Positions 7,940-23,127 are shown, numbered from the stretch's first letter. The stretch: 64,000 nt of DNA from Pseudomonas sp. ICMP22404 (GCF_006227205.1 NZ_VCNG01000001.1:620001-684000), one strand, 5' to 3'. Made by a program: numbers and translations. Notes: generated by a model from the letters alone, not told the origin.

Positions 7940-9829
7940 ATGGGCATCAGTATGAAATTCGGCCACAAGATCCTTCTCGGCGCCTGTGTCATCTCGGTGG
8001 CAGTATTCCTGTCGTTCTCACTGCTCAATGACCATCGACAACAAGCAAGTACCCGCGAAGCGCTGCACAGCAGCTTGCAAACCACTGGCAAGTTGCTCGG
8101 CGCCAACCTCGACAATTGGCTGGCTGGCCGGCTCCTGCTGATCGAGGGCGCCGCCGAAACCATTGCCGCCGACCCCACCCCGGCTACCATCAGCAAGATG
8201 CTCTCTCAAGACATCATCACCAAGACCTTTATCGCCAGCTATGTCGGGCTCCAAGATAGTCGTTTCTTCATTTATCCCGAGCGGGTGATGCCCGATGGCT
8301 ACGATGTCCGTCAGCGCCAGTGGTACAAGGAGGCGGCAGCCTCCCTCAGCCCCGTCCTGACCGAACCCTACATTGGAGCCGGCATCGATTATCTGATCAT
8401 GACCGAGGCGGTGCCGATCAAGATCAACGGCAAGGCAGCCGGCGTATTCGGGGCGAGTCTGAGCCTGGAAAAGCTCGCCAGCATCGTCAACTCCGTTGAT
8501 CTCAACGGCATCGGCTATGCCTTCCTGGTCAGTGACGACGGCAAGATCCTGGTGCATCCGGACAGTGCCTTGGTCACCAAGACTCTGGCCCAAGCGTTCC
8601 CCGAAGGTGCTCCGGGTATCAATGACAACCTGAATGAAGTACAGGAAAACGGCAGCACCCGGATCGTTACATTCACGCCGATCAACGGCCTGCCGTCATT
8701 GCACTGGTCCATCGGACTGTCGGTGGACAAGGACAAGGCCTACGCCGCGCTCCATGAGTTTCGCACCTCGGCCCTGATCGCAACGCTGATTGCGATACTG
8801 ATCACCGTTGTCTTGCTCGGTCTATTGATCAATGCCCTGATGCGGCCTTTACGCAATATGGGCTTGGCCATGCAATCCATTGCCGATGGCGAAGGCGATC
8901 TGACCCAACGCCTGCAGAGCCTGTCCCAGGACGAGTTTGGCGTGATGGCTGGCGGGTTCAACCGCTTCGTCGAACGCATTCAGCACTCGATACGCGAAGT
9001 CCTGACGTCCAGTAGCCAACTTACCCAACTGGCCGCGCAGGTCAGCCAGGCATCGCACTCGTCCCTGAAAAGCTCCGACACCCAGGCGGCGTTGACCCAC
9101 AACATCGCCACAGCCATCAACGAGCTGGGCGCCGCCGCCCAAGAGATCGCCCGTAGCGCCGCACATGCGTCAAATCTCGCCTCGGATACCAAGACCCAGA
9201 CCCATGAAGGCCAACAGGTAGTGGAGCGCAGCATCAGCGCCATGGCACAGCTCTCATCACAAGTGATCAATACCCGTCAGGACATCGAAAGCCTGAATGA
9301 AAAAACCTTGAAAATCGGCCGGATCCTCGACGTGATCAAGGGCATTTCCGACCAGACCAACCTGCTGGCCCTCAACGCCGCCATCGAGGCCGCCCGTGCC
9401 GGAGACGCCGGACGTGGCTTTGCGGTGGTCTCGGACGAGGTGCGCACCCTCGCCCATCGCACTCAACAATCGGCGCAGGAAATTCACAATATGATCGAGG
9501 AGTTGCAAGCCGGCGCCGGCAGCGCCGTCAATGCCATGCTGGAAAGCCAGCGCCACAGCGACACCAACGTCAGCACCGCCAGGCTTGCCGGTGAACGACT
9601 CAATCAGGTACTGCAGGGCATTGGCGAGATCGACGAAATCAACCTATCCATGGCCACCGCCACCGAAGAACAAACCTCAGTGGTGGACAATCTGGATCGG
9701 GACATCAGCCACATCAATGACCTGAACCAGAAGACTGTCGGCAATCTGCAATCCACTTTGCAGGCGTGCAATGAACTGGAAAAACAGTCGATCCGCCTGC
9801 AGCAGATGGTCAACACCTTCAAGATCTGA
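7940..9829 (+). CDS. Methyl-accepting chemotaxis protein with dCache_1 sensor (PctA-like)
   Basis: This is a 629-residue chemoreceptor: TM1 at about 10-29, periplasmic double-Cache domain about 30-275, TM2 about 278-302, HAMP about 303-355, and the cytoplasmic signalling domain with the hairpin tip DQTNLLALNAAIEAARAG. Length and layout match PctA of P. aeruginosa. In PctA-type amino-acid pockets Tyr121, Arg126, Trp128, Tyr129 and Asp173 contact the ligand; here Y121, R126, W128 and Y129 are kept but position 173 is Ser and 146 is Gly. An amino acid ligand is therefore doubtful. An in-frame ATG four codons later could also be the start. It is monocistronic. Confidence 0.93.
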   Translation: MGISMKFGHKILLGACVISVAVFLSFSLLNDHRQQASTREALHSSLQTTGKLLGANLDNWLAGRLLLIEGAAETIAADPTPATISKMLSQDIITKTFIASYVGLQDSRFFIYPERVMPDGYDVRQRQWYKEAAASLSPVLTEPYIGAGIDYLIMTEAVPIKINGKAAGVFGASLSLEKLASIVNSVDLNGIGYAFLVSDDGKILVHPDSALVTKTLAQAFPEGAPGINDNLNEVQENGSTRIVTFTPINGLPSLHWSIGLSVDKDKAYAALHEFRTSALIATLIAILITVVLLGLLINALMRPLRNMGLAMQSIADGEGDLTQRLQSLSQDEFGVMAGGFNRFVERIQHSIREVLTSSSQLTQLAAQVSQASHSSLKSSDTQAALTHNIATAINELGAAAQEIARSAAHASNLASDTKTQTHEGQQVVERSISAMAQLSSQVINTRQDIESLNEKTLKIGRILDVIKGISDQTNLLALNAAIEAARAGDAGRGFAVVSDEVRTLAHRTQQSAQEIHNMIEELQAGAGSAVNAMLESQRHSDTNVSTARLAGERLNQVLQGIGEIDEINLSMATATEEQTSVVDNLDRDISHINDLNQKTVGNLQSTLQACNELEKQSIRLQQMVNTFKI

Positions 9830-9831
9830 AG

Positions 9832-9897
9832 GTGATCCAGGACCCGTTCGGCAGACGCCCCTCACTCCACCGTCACAGACTTCGCCAGATTCCGCGG
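9832..9897 (-). other. Predicted attTn7 site at the 3' end of glmS
   Basis: Tn7 targets the conserved last codons of glmS and inserts about 25 bases beyond the stop. The glmS C-terminus NLAKSVTVE is intact, which puts the expected insertion point near 9837, within the 32-base gap to the chemoreceptor gene. No Tn7 end is present, so the site is empty. Confidence 0.55.
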
Positions 9898-11694
9898 CTG
9901 ATCGACATCCGTCCCCTTGAGCACGGCCACGTAGTACGACAGCAACTGCAGCGGGATGGTATAGAGGATCGGCGCCAGGGCGTCGTGGATGTGCGGCATA
10001 TGCACCACGTGATTCCCTTCGCCATTGGTCATGCCGGCCTTTTCGTCAGCAAAGACGATCAGTTGGCCGCCACGGGCACGCACTTCCTGAAGGTTGGACT
10101 TGAGCTTTTCCAACAGCTCGTTGTTCGGGGCCACGGTGACCACCGGCATGTCGTTGTCCACCAGAGCCAGCGGGCCATGCTTGAGCTCACCGGCCGGGTA
10201 GGCTTCGGCGTGGATATAGGAGATTTCCTTGAGTTTCAGGGCGCCTTCCATCGCTACCGGGAATTGCGCACCACGGCCCAGGAACAGGGTGTGGTTCTTC
10301 TCGGCGAACAGTTCGGCGATTTTTTCCACAGTGCTGTCCATCGCCAGGGCTTCACCCAGACGGGCCGGCAGGCGGCGCAGTTCTTCCACCAGCGTTGCCT
10401 CTACACCCTCGGCCAAGGTCCCGCGCACCTGGCCCAACGACAAGGTCAACAGCAGAAGACCGACCAACTGGGTGGTGAAGGCCTTGGTCGACGCCACGCC
10501 GATCTCGCGGCCGGCCTGGGTCAGCAAGGTCAGGTCGGATTCGCGCACCAACGAGCTGATGCCGACGTTGCAGATCGCCAGGCTGGCGAGGAAACCCAAG
10601 GCCTTGGCATTGCGCAGGGCCGCCAGGGTATCGGCGGTTTCACCGGACTGGGAAATGGTGACGAACAGTGTGTCCGGTTGCACCACCACCTTGCGATAAC
10701 GGAACTCACTGGCAACTTCCACCTGGCACGGAATACCGGCCAATTCCTCCAGCCAGTAACGAGCGACCATGCCGGCGTGATAGCTGGTGCCGCAGGCGAC
10801 GATCTGCACATTGCGAACCTTGGCGAACAATTCGGCTGCCTGTGGGCCAAAGGCCTGGACCAATACCTGGCTCTGGCTCATGCGCCCTTCCAGGGTACGT
10901 TGCACCACAGCCGGTTGCTCGTGGATTTCCTTGAGCATGAAGTGGCGGAACTCGCCCTTGTCGGCGGCTTCGGCACCGTCGCGGTACTGCACGATTTCGC
11001 GCTCTACCACTTGGCCATCGAGATCCCAGATCTGCACGCTGTCGCGGCGAATTTCAGCGATATCGCCCTCTTCCAGATACATGAAACGGTCAGTGACCTG
11101 ACGCAGTGCCAACTGGTCAGACGCCAGGAAGTTTTCCCCCAGGCCCAGGCCAATCACCAGCGGGCTGCCACTGCGGGCCGCCACCAGACGATCCGGTTGT
11201 TTCGCACTGATGACTGCCAGGCCATAGGCGCCGTGAAGCTCCTTGACGGTGGCCTTGAGGGCCACGGTCAGGTCCGTCAGTTCCTTGAGCTTGTGATTGA
11301 GCAGATGGGCGATGACTTCAGTGTCGGTGTCCGAGGTGAAGACGTAGCCCTGGGCCTTGAGCTGTTCACGCAAGGCTTCGTGGTTCTCGATGATGCCGTT
11401 GTGCACCACTGCCAGGTCGCCGGAGAAATGCGGATGGGCATTGCGCTCGCACGGCGCACCGTGGGTGGCCCAACGGGTGTGGGCAATGCCCAGGCGACCG
11501 ATCAGCGGCTCGGCTTCCAGCGCCTGCTCCAGCTCACTGACCTTGCCCGGCCGACGCATGCGCTCAAGTTGCCCATCGTTGGTGAGCACTGCCACACCCG
11601 CACTGTCATAGCCACGGTATTCCAGACGCTTGAGGCCTTCGAGCAGGATGGCTGTGATGTTGCGTTCAGCAACGGCGCCGACAATTCCACACAT
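9862..11694 (-). CDS. glmS: Glutamine-fructose-6-phosphate aminotransferase GlmS
   Basis: It makes glucosamine-6-phosphate from fructose-6-phosphate and glutamine, the first step to UDP-GlcNAc for peptidoglycan and LPS. The N-terminal glutamine amidotransferase domain starts [10 protein letters not shown] with catalytic Cys2, and two SIS sugar-binding domains follow ([37 protein letters not shown]). The C-terminal LAKSVTVE is present. Length of 610 matches the family. One base separates it from the DeoR-type regulator, suggesting cotranscription. No ribozyme-like leader is expected or seen. Confidence 0.97.
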   Translation of the reverse strand: MCGIVGAVAERNITAILLEGLKRLEYRGYDSAGVAVLTNDGQLERMRRPGKVSELEQALEAEPLIGRLGIAHTRWATHGAPCERNAHPHFSGDLAVVHNGIIENHEALREQLKAQGYVFTSDTDTEVIAHLLNHKLKELTDLTVALKATVKELHGAYGLAVISAKQPDRLVAARSGSPLVIGLGLGENFLASDQLALRQVTDRFMYLEEGDIAEIRRDSVQIWDLDGQVVEREIVQYRDGAEAADKGEFRHFMLKEIHEQPAVVQRTLEGRMSQSQVLVQAFGPQAAELFAKVRNVQIVACGTSYHAGMVARYWLEELAGIPCQVEVASEFRYRKVVVQPDTLFVTISQSGETADTLAALRNAKALGFLASLAICNVGISSLVRESDLTLLTQAGREIGVASTKAFTTQLVGLLLLTLSLGQVRGTLAEGVEATLVEELRRLPARLGEALAMDSTVEKIAELFAEKNHTLFLGRGAQFPVAMEGALKLKEISYIHAEAYPAGELKHGPLALVDNDMPVVTVAPNNELLEKLKSNLQEVRARGGQLIVFADEKAGMTNGEGNHVVHMPHIHDALAPILYTIPLQLLSYYVAVLKGTDVDQPRNLAKSVTVE

Positions 11695-11695
11695 G

Positions 11696-12472
11696 TTATT
11701 TCTCCTGGCTGACAGACGCGCAGATCACCTGGATGCCGCGCGCCTGAATCTGATCGCGAGCCTCTACGGGCAGGCGATCATCGGTAATGAGGGTATGGAC
11801 GCTGCTCCACGGCAGTTCCAGGTTGGGGATCTTGCGACCGATTTTATCGGCCTCCACCATCACGATTACCTCACGGGCCACCTCAGCCATGACCCGGCTT
11901 AGCCCCAGTAACTCGTTGAAGGTGGTGGTACCACGAATCAGGTCGATGCCGTCGGCACCGATGAACAGCTGGTCGAAGTCATAGGAACGCAGGACCTGTT
12001 CCGCCACCTGGCCCTGGAAGGATTCGGAATGAGGATCCCAGGTGCCGCCAGTCATCAACAGTACCGGTTCGTGTTCCAGTTCGTTCAAGGCACTGGCGAC
12101 GTGCAGAGAGTTGGTCATGACCACCAACCCCGGTTGCAGGCCGAGTTCGGGGATCATGGCGGCAGTGGTGCTGCCGCTGTCGATGATGATGCGCGCGTGT
12201 TCGCGAATCCGCTTCACCGCCGCCCGGGCGATGGCTTGCTTGTACTTGGACACGGTCTGGGCGTTATCGGCCACCAACTCCTGCGGCATCGGGACCGCGC
12301 CGCCGTAACGACGCAAGAGCAGGCCATTGGTCTCCAGGGCGGCAAGATCCTTGCGAATCGTAACTTCCGAGGTTTCGAAGCGCTTGGCCAGCTCGTCCAC
12401 ACTGACTTCACCCTGCTCTTGGAGCAAGGCAAGGATGTTGTGGCGGCGTTGGGGGGTGTTGCGCTTTGACAT
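11696..12472 (-). CDS. DeoR/GlpR-family transcriptional regulator upstream of glmS
   Basis: This 258-residue regulator has the DeoR helix-turn-helix at the N-terminus ([23 protein letters not shown]) and the sugar-phosphate-sensing DeoRC domain ([40 protein letters not shown]). It precedes glmS by one base, so a role in amino-sugar-responsive control of glmS or glmU is plausible. That role is inferred from position; the effector is not known from sequence. Confidence 0.9.
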   Translation of the reverse strand: MSKRNTPQRRHNILALLQEQGEVSVDELAKRFETSEVTIRKDLAALETNGLLLRRYGGAVPMPQELVADNAQTVSKYKQAIARAAVKRIREHARIIIDSGSTTAAMIPELGLQPGLVVMTNSLHVASALNELEHEPVLLMTGGTWDPHSESFQGQVAEQVLRSYDFDQLFIGADGIDLIRGTTTFNELLGLSRVMAEVAREVIVMVEADKIGRKIPNLELPWSSVHTLITDDRLPVEARDQIQARGIQVICASVSQEK

Positions 12473-12572
12473 GGCAGTTTAAGTTTCGATTCGAAAGATA
12501 ACGTAAGCAATCAAAACCTATTGTGCGGCGATCGTCAAGGCGAAGGGAGAAAAATTCAGAAAAGATGGAGAT

Positions 12573-12666
12573 CCTGTGGGAGCGAGCCTGCTCGCGATAG
12601 CGTTGTGTCAGTCGATGACTACTTGGCTAATATACCGCTATCGCGAGCATGGCTCGCTCCCACAGG
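12573..12666. repeat. REPIN: inverted pair of GTGGGAGCGAGC-type REPs
   Basis: CCTGTGGGAGCGAGCCTGCT at the left end is mirrored by AGCATGGCTCGCTCCCACAG at the right end, around an unrelated spacer of about 35 bases. Each arm is itself imperfectly palindromic. The same element recurs at 47386, 47523 and 60171. It sits in the gap between the DeoR-type regulator's promoter side and the end of glmU. Confidence 0.92.
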
Positions 12667-12683
12667 GTGGACTGTGGATAACT

Positions 12684-14051
12684 TTAAGGTTTCTTGATTT
12701 TTTCCGGACGCTTCCAGCCGTCGATATTCTTCTGGCGTGCACGCCCCACAGCCAGCTGTCGGTTATCCACATTCTGGGTAATGGTCGAACCGGCCGCTGT
12801 GGTCGCACCGCTGGAGATATCCACAGGCGCTACCAAGGAGTTGTTGGAACCGATGAATACGTCCTCCCCCAGTACCGTCTTCCACTTGTTCGCGCCGTCA
12901 TAGTTACAGGTGATGGTGCCGGCGCCAATATTGGTGCGGGCGCCGACTTCAGCGTCACCCAGATAGGTCAGGTGACCGGCCTTGGCGCCTTCACCCAGGT
13001 GGGCGTTCTTCAGCTCGACAAAGTTACCCACATGGGCATGGGCCTCCAGCACGGAGCCAGGACGCAAACGGGCAAATGGGCCGGCATCGCTACCTTCTCC
13101 CATCACCGCTCCGTCCAAGTGACTGTTGGCCTTGATCACCACGCCTTTGCGCAAGGTGCTGTCCTTGATCACACAGTTCGGACCGATAACCACGTCGTCT
13201 TCGATGACGACCTTGCCCTCAAGGATGACGTTGATGTCGATGACCACGTCGCGGCCCACGCTGACCTCACCTCGAACATCGAAACGGGCCGGGTCACGCA
13301 GGGTTACGCCCTGGGCCATCAAGCGGCGAGCGGCGCGCAGCTGATAGTGGCGTTCCAGCTCGGCCAGTTGCCGACGATCATTGGCACCCTGCACTTCCAT
13401 TGCGTCCAAGGGTTGCTCAGTAGCAACCACCAGGCCGTCAGTCACTGCCATGGCGATCACGTCGGTCAGGTAGTACTCGCCTTGGGCGTTGTTGTTCGAC
13501 AGGCGACTCATCCAGTCACCCAGGCGCCCGGCCGGCAGCGCCAGGATCCCGGTGTTGCCCTCGGTGATAGCGCGTTGGGCTTCGTTGGCATCCTTCTGCT
13601 CGACGATGGCGGTAACCTGGCCGTCGGCGTCACGCACGATGCGACCGTAGCCGGTAGGGTCATCCAGCTCGACGGTCAACAGGCCCAGTTGTTGCGGGCC
13701 AACATGCTTGAGCAGGCGCTGCAAGGTGTCGACTTCGATCAGCGGCACATCACCGTAAAGAACCAGCACCGTGTCAGCGGTAATGAACGGCACCGCCTGG
13801 GCCACCGCGTGGCCTGTCCCGAGTTGTTTATCCTGCAGGACAAAATTCAGGTCATCGGCGGCCAGCCGTTCACGCACGGCATCGGCACCGTGGCCGATCA
13901 CCACATGAATACGCTGTGGATCGAGTTGGCGAGCGCTGTGGATAACATGACCGAGCATGGAGTTGCCAGCGATCGGATGCAGTACCTTGGGCAGCGCCGA
14001 ACGCATGCGAGTGCCTTGGCCGGCCGCGAGGATAACGATTTCGAGAGACAT
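12684..14051 (-). CDS. glmU: Bifunctional GlmU: glucosamine-1-phosphate acetyltransferase / UDP-GlcNAc pyrophosphorylase
   Basis: It acetylates GlcN-1-P and couples it to UTP to give UDP-GlcNAc. The N-terminal uridylyltransferase domain has [20 protein letters not shown], and the C-terminal half is a left-handed beta-helix of hexapeptide repeats ([25 protein letters not shown] turns) carrying the acetyltransferase site. The start MSLEIVIL at 14051 gives 455 residues, matching E. coli (456); an ATG four codons upstream is less likely. It follows the atp operon but is separated from atpC by a terminator. Confidence 0.96.
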   Translation of the reverse strand: MSLEIVILAAGQGTRMRSALPKVLHPIAGNSMLGHVIHSARQLDPQRIHVVIGHGADAVRERLAADDLNFVLQDKQLGTGHAVAQAVPFITADTVLVLYGDVPLIEVDTLQRLLKHVGPQQLGLLTVELDDPTGYGRIVRDADGQVTAIVEQKDANEAQRAITEGNTGILALPAGRLGDWMSRLSNNNAQGEYYLTDVIAMAVTDGLVVATEQPLDAMEVQGANDRRQLAELERHYQLRAARRLMAQGVTLRDPARFDVRGEVSVGRDVVIDINVILEGKVVIEDDVVIGPNCVIKDSTLRKGVVIKANSHLDGAVMGEGSDAGPFARLRPGSVLEAHAHVGNFVELKNAHLGEGAKAGHLTYLGDAEVGARTNIGAGTITCNYDGANKWKTVLGEDVFIGSNNSLVAPVDISSGATTAAGSTITQNVDNRQLAVGRARQKNIDGWKRPEKIKKP

Positions 14052-14111
14052 GACGGGTACCAATCCTGGGTGGTCAACGACTGCGAACAGATGATGAGTG
14101 TCGCGAAAAGA

Positions 14112-14139
14112 AAAAAGGGTAGCCGAGGCTACCCTTTTT
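14112..14139 (-). terminator. Intrinsic terminator of the atp operon
   Basis: GGGTAGCC at 14117-14124 and GGCTACCC at 14127-14134 form a perfect 8-bp stem with a GA loop. A-rich and T-rich flanks on either side make it work in both directions. It lies 27 bases after the atpC stop. Confidence 0.9.
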
Positions 14140-14165
14140 AATCAATCACACAAAAAGCAGACGGC

Positions 14166-14591
14166 TTAGCCGCCGAACTTCTTGCGGATCTGCTGGACGG
14201 TGCGCAGCTGGGCTGCGGCCTCGGCCAGACGTGCAGCAGCAGAACCATAGTCGAAGTCTGCGCCTTTTTCGTGCAGGGCCTTCTCGGCAGCCTTGACGGC
14301 TTCCTGAGCGGAGGCTTCGTCCAGGTCGGCAGCACGTTGCACGGTGTCGGCAAGGACCTTGACCATGTTCGGCTGAACCTCGAGGAAACCACCAGAGATG
14401 TAGAACACCTCCTTTTCCCCGCCCTGCTTGGTCAGACTAATCGGACCTGGCTTCAAGCTGGTGATCAGCGGTGCGTGCCCCAGAGCGATACCAAGATCCC
14501 CCAGTTCACCATGCGCAACCACAAACTCGACCAGACCGGAGAAAATTTCCCCTTCCGCACTGACGATATCGCAATGGACTGTCATAGCCAT
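14166..14591 (-). CDS. atpC: F1Fo ATP synthase epsilon subunit AtpC
   Basis: This 141-residue central-stalk subunit regulates rotation and inhibits ATP hydrolysis. The N-terminal beta-sandwich has [15 protein letters not shown] and [19 protein letters not shown], and the C-terminal helical hairpin is rich in Ala, Lys and Glu. It is the last gene of atpIBEFHAGDC, 45 bases after atpD, followed by the terminator at 14112-14139. Confidence 0.97.
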   Translation of the reverse strand: MAMTVHCDIVSAEGEIFSGLVEFVVAHGELGDLGIALGHAPLITSLKPGPISLTKQGGEKEVFYISGGFLEVQPNMVKVLADTVQRAADLDEASAQEAVKAAEKALHEKGADFDYGSAAARLAEAAAQLRTVQQIRKKFGG

Positions 14592-14636
14592 CTGATTGCC
14601 TCAACCTAAATTAGCGCCCGTTTCCGGGCGCCGGGA

Positions 14637-16040
<1,404 letters not shown>

Positions 16041-16901
16041 TTAAACCGCGGCAGCGCCGCCGACGATTTCCGAGATCTCTTGGGTGATCGCAGCCTGACG
16101 CGCCTTGTTGTAGATCAGCTGCAAATCGCTGATCAAATCACCGGCGTTGTCGGTAGCGTTCTTCATCGCGATCATCCGCGCGGCTTGTTCAGCTGCGTTG
16201 TTCTCGACCACCGCCTGGTACACCTGCGACTCCACGTAGCGGACCATCAAGCCGTCGAGCAGCTCCTTGGCATCCGGTTCGTAGAGGTAGTCCCAGTGGT
16301 GCTTGAGTTCCTGTTCCGGGGTCGCAACCAATGGAATCAACTGCTCCACGGTCGGCTGTTGCGTCATGGTGTTGATGAACTTGTTGGATACCACGGACAG
16401 GCGGTCGATCCGGCCTTCCAGGTAAGCATCCAGCATCACCTTGACGCTGCCGATCAGGTCATTGATCGACGGTTCTTCACCCAGGTGGCTGATAGCGGCG
16501 ACGACGTTACCGCCGAAGTTGCGGAAGAAAGCCGCACCCTTGCTACCTACCACGCACAGATCGATCTCGACGCCTTGTTCGCGGTTTACCGCCATGTCCT
16601 TGACCAGGGCCTTGAACAGGTTGGTGTTCAAGCCACCGCACAGACCACGGTCACTGCTCACCACAACGTAACCGACGCGCTTGACGGCGCGGTCGATCAT
16701 GAATGGGTGGCGATATTCCGGGTTGGCGTTGGCCAGATGACCAATCACCTGGCGGATGCGCTCCGCATAAGGACGGCTAGCAGCCATGCGCATTTGTGCC
16801 TTGCGCATTTTGCTGACCGCCACTTTTTCCATGGCGCTGGTAATCTTTTGCGTGCTTTTGATGCTCGCAATCTTACTGCGAATCTCTTTTGCGCCTGCCA
16901 T
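16041..16901 (-). CDS. atpG: F1Fo ATP synthase gamma subunit AtpG
   Basis: This is the rotating central shaft of F1 (286 residues). It opens with [20 protein letters not shown] and closes with the conserved coiled-coil [22 protein letters not shown], both typical. The middle holds the Rossmann-like [13 protein letters not shown] segment. It sits between atpA and atpD, 50 bases after atpA. Confidence 0.98.
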   Translation of the reverse strand: MAGAKEIRSKIASIKSTQKITSAMEKVAVSKMRKAQMRMAASRPYAERIRQVIGHLANANPEYRHPFMIDRAVKRVGYVVVSSDRGLCGGLNTNLFKALVKDMAVNREQGVEIDLCVVGSKGAAFFRNFGGNVVAAISHLGEEPSINDLIGSVKVMLDAYLEGRIDRLSVVSNKFINTMTQQPTVEQLIPLVATPEQELKHHWDYLYEPDAKELLDGLMVRYVESQVYQAVVENNAAEQAARMIAMKNATDNAGDLISDLQLIYNKARQAAITQEISEIVGGAAAV

Positions 16902-16951
16902 GTAACACCTATCAGGTTAGCAAGCGGGAGCCTTGCGGCTCCCGCTGCGGC

Positions 16952-18496
<1,545 letters not shown>

Positions 18497-18517
18497 TGCT
18501 CTGCTGCCCCTTCAAAC

Positions 18518-19054
18518 TCAAGATTTCAATGCTTCGGCAAGTTTCGCGATTTTGCCGCGAATCGAGCCATCGATAACCAGGTCGCCGGCGCGGATTACAA
18601 CGCCCCCTATAAGGGACTTGTCTTCCTCGACTTGCAGGCGCACTTCCCGGTTGAGTCGTGCACTGAGAACCTTGGCGAGTTTGTCTTGCTGTTCTTGGTT
18701 CAATGCAAAAGCACTGGTGACTTCCACGTCTACCGATTTCTCCTGCTCGGCCTTGTACAGGTCGAACAGGGCGGCGATCTCCGGCAGAAGCGGGAGACGG
18801 TCGTTTTCAGCAACGACATGGATGAAATTCTGTGCCTTGGCATCGAACTTGTCGCCGCACACGTCAATGAACGTGGCGGCCTTTTCTGCGCTCGTCAGTC
18901 GCGGGGCCTTGAGCACGCGCTGCATGGTGTCGTCTTGCGACACCGCTGCTGCCAGGCCGAGCATGGCTGACCAATTGGCCAGTTGCTGGTGGGCCTGAGC
19001 GTGCTCGAAGGCCGCCTTAGCGTAAGGTCGGGCCAACGTGGTCAGTTCTGCCAT
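18518..19054 (-). CDS. atpH: F1Fo ATP synthase delta subunit AtpH
   Basis: This peripheral-stalk subunit (178 residues) links F1 to the b subunits. The N-terminal helical domain ([14 protein letters not shown]) and the C-terminal [20 protein letters not shown] motif are diagnostic. It follows atpF by 12 bases in the operon. Confidence 0.97.
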   Translation of the reverse strand: MAELTTLARPYAKAAFEHAQAHQQLANWSAMLGLAAAVSQDDTMQRVLKAPRLTSAEKAATFIDVCGDKFDAKAQNFIHVVAENDRLPLLPEIAALFDLYKAEQEKSVDVEVTSAFALNQEQQDKLAKVLSARLNREVRLQVEEDKSLIGGVVIRAGDLVIDGSIRGKIAKLAEALKS

Positions 19055-19066
19055 GATCGCCCTCGC

Positions 19067-19537
19067 TTAGATTTCAGCAGCCAGTTGGTTAACCAGCTCT
19101 GCGTGCGCGTTTTGATCGATTGTGGCACCCAGGATCTTCGAAGCACCGCCAACGGCCAGGCTACCCACTTGGGCACGCAGCGCGTCTTTGACACTGTTCA
19201 GTTCCTGTTCGATCTCGGCTTGAGCCTGAGCCTTCACACGGTCAGCTTCGACACGAGCCTGTTCACGGGCTTCGTCGACAATCTGGGTACCGCGTTTCTT
19301 GGCTTGCTCGATGATTTCAGCTGCCTGAGCTTTCGCTTCGCGCAGTTGCTGACCCACTTTCTCATGGGCCAACTCCAGGTCGCGAGCTGCTCGGCTGGCA
19401 GCGTCCAGCCCATCAGCGATCTTCTTTTGACGTTCGTGCAGTGCCGCAATGACCGGAGGCCATACGAACTTCATGCAGAACAGTACAAAAATCAGGAACG
19501 CAACGGACTGGCCAATCAGGGTCGCATTAATGTTCAC
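19067..19537 (-). CDS. atpF: F1Fo ATP synthase subunit b AtpF
   Basis: This is the peripheral-stalk membrane subunit (156 residues). A single N-terminal membrane helix ([20 protein letters not shown]) is followed by a long charged coiled coil ([20 protein letters not shown] onward) that dimerises and reaches F1. It lies between atpE and atpH. Confidence 0.97.
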   Translation of the reverse strand: MNINATLIGQSVAFLIFVLFCMKFVWPPVIAALHERQKKIADGLDAASRAARDLELAHEKVGQQLREAKAQAAEIIEQAKKRGTQIVDEAREQARVEADRVKAQAQAEIEQELNSVKDALRAQVGSLAVGGASKILGATIDQNAHAELVNQLAAEI

Positions 19538-19595
19538 GCCAACACCTCGCAGTTACGTTGTCCATCACACCAAACTACTCGAAACATCCGAGTAA

Positions 19596-19868
<273 letters not shown>

Positions 19869-19987
19869 TTACGTCGTATGGTTTAGGTTTTTTTAATTTA
19901 AAGCGGTAAAACAAATCGTTTCATCGTGGCCTGTTCGGGCCCCTCCCCGTTTGACCGGGAAGGACATCAGACTAGTCGAGACTGGCC

Positions 19988-21281
<1,294 letters not shown>

Positions 21282-21357
21282 CGCTTTTGCTCTCCAATGG
21301 TCGGCTGCCTGAAATCAATAACTTGGCATAATTTGTGCCGACAAAATGCGCGCAGAG

Positions 21358-21379
21358 TATAGGGGCGGTTCTGCCCCTA
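21358..21379. terminator. Hairpin between parB and atpI, weak terminator candidate
   Basis: ATAGGGGC and GCCCCTAT form a perfect 8-bp stem around a 6-base loop, 51 bases after the parB stop. There is no good T-tract on the minus strand, so Rho-independent termination is uncertain. Confidence 0.4.
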
Positions 21380-21429
21380 TTCAACTGCCGGGTAGTGATT
21401 TCCGACTGCGCGCTACAAGAGCAATTGTT

Positions 21430-22302
21430 TCAGCGAATGTGCGCAAGGACGCCTTGCAGCTCATCGAGGGAGTTGTAACCGATTACCAATTGTCCCTTGC
21501 CCTTCTTGCCGTGGCGAATCTGCACCGTAGAGCCCAGCCGCTCGGCCAGGCGCTGTTCCAGGCGGGCGATATCCGGGTCCGGTTTGGGGGCTTCGACGGG
21601 GGCTGGTTTACCGCTCAGCCACTGACGAACCAGTGCCTCAGTTTGGCGCACGGTCAGGCCTCGTGCGACAACATGTCGCGCCCCTTCAACCTGTTGATTT
21701 TCCGGCAATCCGAGCAAGGCCCGGGCATGACCCATTTCCAGATCGCCATGGGACAGCATGGTCTTGATGACTTCCGGCAACGCAATCAAGCGCAACAGGT
21801 TGGCCACGGTGACGCGGGATTTGCCCACCGCCTCGGCGACCTGTTGCTGCGTCAGTTGGAATTCCTGTTGCAGACGCTGCAGGGCGACCGCTTCCTCGAT
21901 CGGGTTGAGGTCTTCGCGCTGGATGTTCTCGATCAACGCCATGGCAATCGCGGTTTCATCCGATACGTCGCGCACCATCGCCGGAATGGTTTCCTGCCCG
22001 GCCTGCTGACTGGCGCGCCAGCGGCGTTCGCCGGCAATGATCTCGAAGCGCCCGCTACCGATCGAACGAACCACGATCGGCTGCATCACGCCCTGGGCCT
22101 TGATCGACTGGGCCAGTTCTTCCAGCGCCTGCGGATCCATGTCCCGGCGTGGCTGATATTTGCCGCGCTGGATCAGATCCAGCGGCAGGTGTTGCAGCTC
22201 ACGCTGGTCGGCCTGTACGGCCTGCTCTTCCAGCGCGCTGACCGTGGGACCGCTGAGCAGCGCATCCAGTCCACGTCCGAGACCACGTTTCTTGACGGCC
22301 AT
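21430..22302 (-). CDS. parB: Chromosome partitioning protein ParB (Spo0J family)
   Basis: This CTP-dependent DNA clamp (290 residues) loads at parS and spreads to organise the origin. The nucleotide-binding motif GERRWRAS and the helix-turn-helix EAVGKSRVTVANLLRLIALP are intact, and a basic N-terminus (KKRGLGRGLDALL) for ParA contact and a C-terminal dimerisation region are present. A perfect parS lies 12 kb away inside recF. It follows parA by 9 bases. Confidence 0.97.
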   Translation of the reverse strand: MAVKKRGLGRGLDALLSGPTVSALEEQAVQADQRELQHLPLDLIQRGKYQPRRDMDPQALEELAQSIKAQGVMQPIVVRSIGSGRFEIIAGERRWRASQQAGQETIPAMVRDVSDETAIAMALIENIQREDLNPIEEAVALQRLQQEFQLTQQQVAEAVGKSRVTVANLLRLIALPEVIKTMLSHGDLEMGHARALLGLPENQQVEGARHVVARGLTVRQTEALVRQWLSGKPAPVEAPKPDPDIARLEQRLAERLGSTVQIRHGKKGKGQLVIGYNSLDELQGVLAHIR

Positions 22303-22311
22303 GGGGTTTCC

Positions 22312-23109
22312 TTAAGTTGGCTGGGCGGCAGCGGTGCGTGGGTTGCGGCGCTGACGGCGAACCATTTCGCCCGCCAGGGCCAGGTAAGCCAGCGCACCAC
22401 GGGATTGTTTGTCGTAGGCCAGGGCCGGCATGCCGTAGCTCGGTGCTTCGGCCAACCGGATGTTGCGTGGAATGACCGTGTCGTAGAGCTGCTCGCCGAA
22501 GTGTTCCTTGAGCTGGACCGACACGTCGTTCATCAGACTCAGGCGCGGGTCGTACATGGTCCGCAACAGGCCTTCGACCTTCAGGGCCGGATTCAGCAAT
22601 TCGGAGATGCGCTTGATGTTATCCACAAGGTCGCTCAACCCTTCCAGGGCAAAGTACTCGCACTGCATGGGGATAATGACCCCATCGGCGGCCACCAGGG
22701 CGTTGAGGGTCAGCATCGACAGCGACGGCGGGCAATCGATCAGGATGTAATCGTAGTTCTCCCGGATCGGCGCCAATGCGCTGCGCAGACGGCTTTCCTT
22801 CATCTGCATTTCCAGCAGCACCACTTCGGCCGCCGTCAGGTCACGGTTGGCCGGCAGCAGTTGATAACCGCCGTGTTCGGAGAAATGCATGGCCTGGCCC
22901 AGATCGCATTCACCGATCAGGACGTCGTAGATGGAGTTTTCCAGGCCATGTTTATCCACACCGCTGCCCATGGTGGCGTTGCCCTGTGGATCAAGATCGA
23001 TCAACAGCACCCGACGCTTGGTCGCGACCAGGGATGCTGCGAGGTTGATGCAGGTGGTGGTCTTGCCCACACCACCCTTCTGGTTCGCTATCGCGAATAC
23101 CTTAGCCAT
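22312..23109 (-). CDS. parA: Chromosome partitioning ATPase ParA (Soj)
   Basis: This deviant-Walker ATPase (265 residues) moves ParB-parS complexes by nucleoid-binding gradients. The motif KGGVGKTT follows the start, then DLDPQGNATMGSGVD, and the Walker B region YILIDCPPSLSMLTLNAL. I chose the ATG at 23109 (MAKVFAIANQKGG) over one six codons upstream because the family begins at this point. It lies between rsmG and parB. Confidence 0.97.
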   Translation of the reverse strand: MAKVFAIANQKGGVGKTTTCINLAASLVATKRRVLLIDLDPQGNATMGSGVDKHGLENSIYDVLIGECDLGQAMHFSEHGGYQLLPANRDLTAAEVVLLEMQMKESRLRSALAPIRENYDYILIDCPPSLSMLTLNALVAADGVIIPMQCEYFALEGLSDLVDNIKRISELLNPALKVEGLLRTMYDPRLSLMNDVSVQLKEHFGEQLYDTVIPRNIRLAEAPSYGMPALAYDKQSRGALAYLALAGEMVRRQRRNPRTAAAQPT

Positions 23110-23127
23110 TCTTGCTTGTGTTCCCAA

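Noticed and set aside
9832..11712. 626-codon plus-strand frame over glmS
   Set aside because: It mirrors glmS exactly, is rich in Gln/His/Gly, and has no domain. It is a shadow of third-position GC bias.
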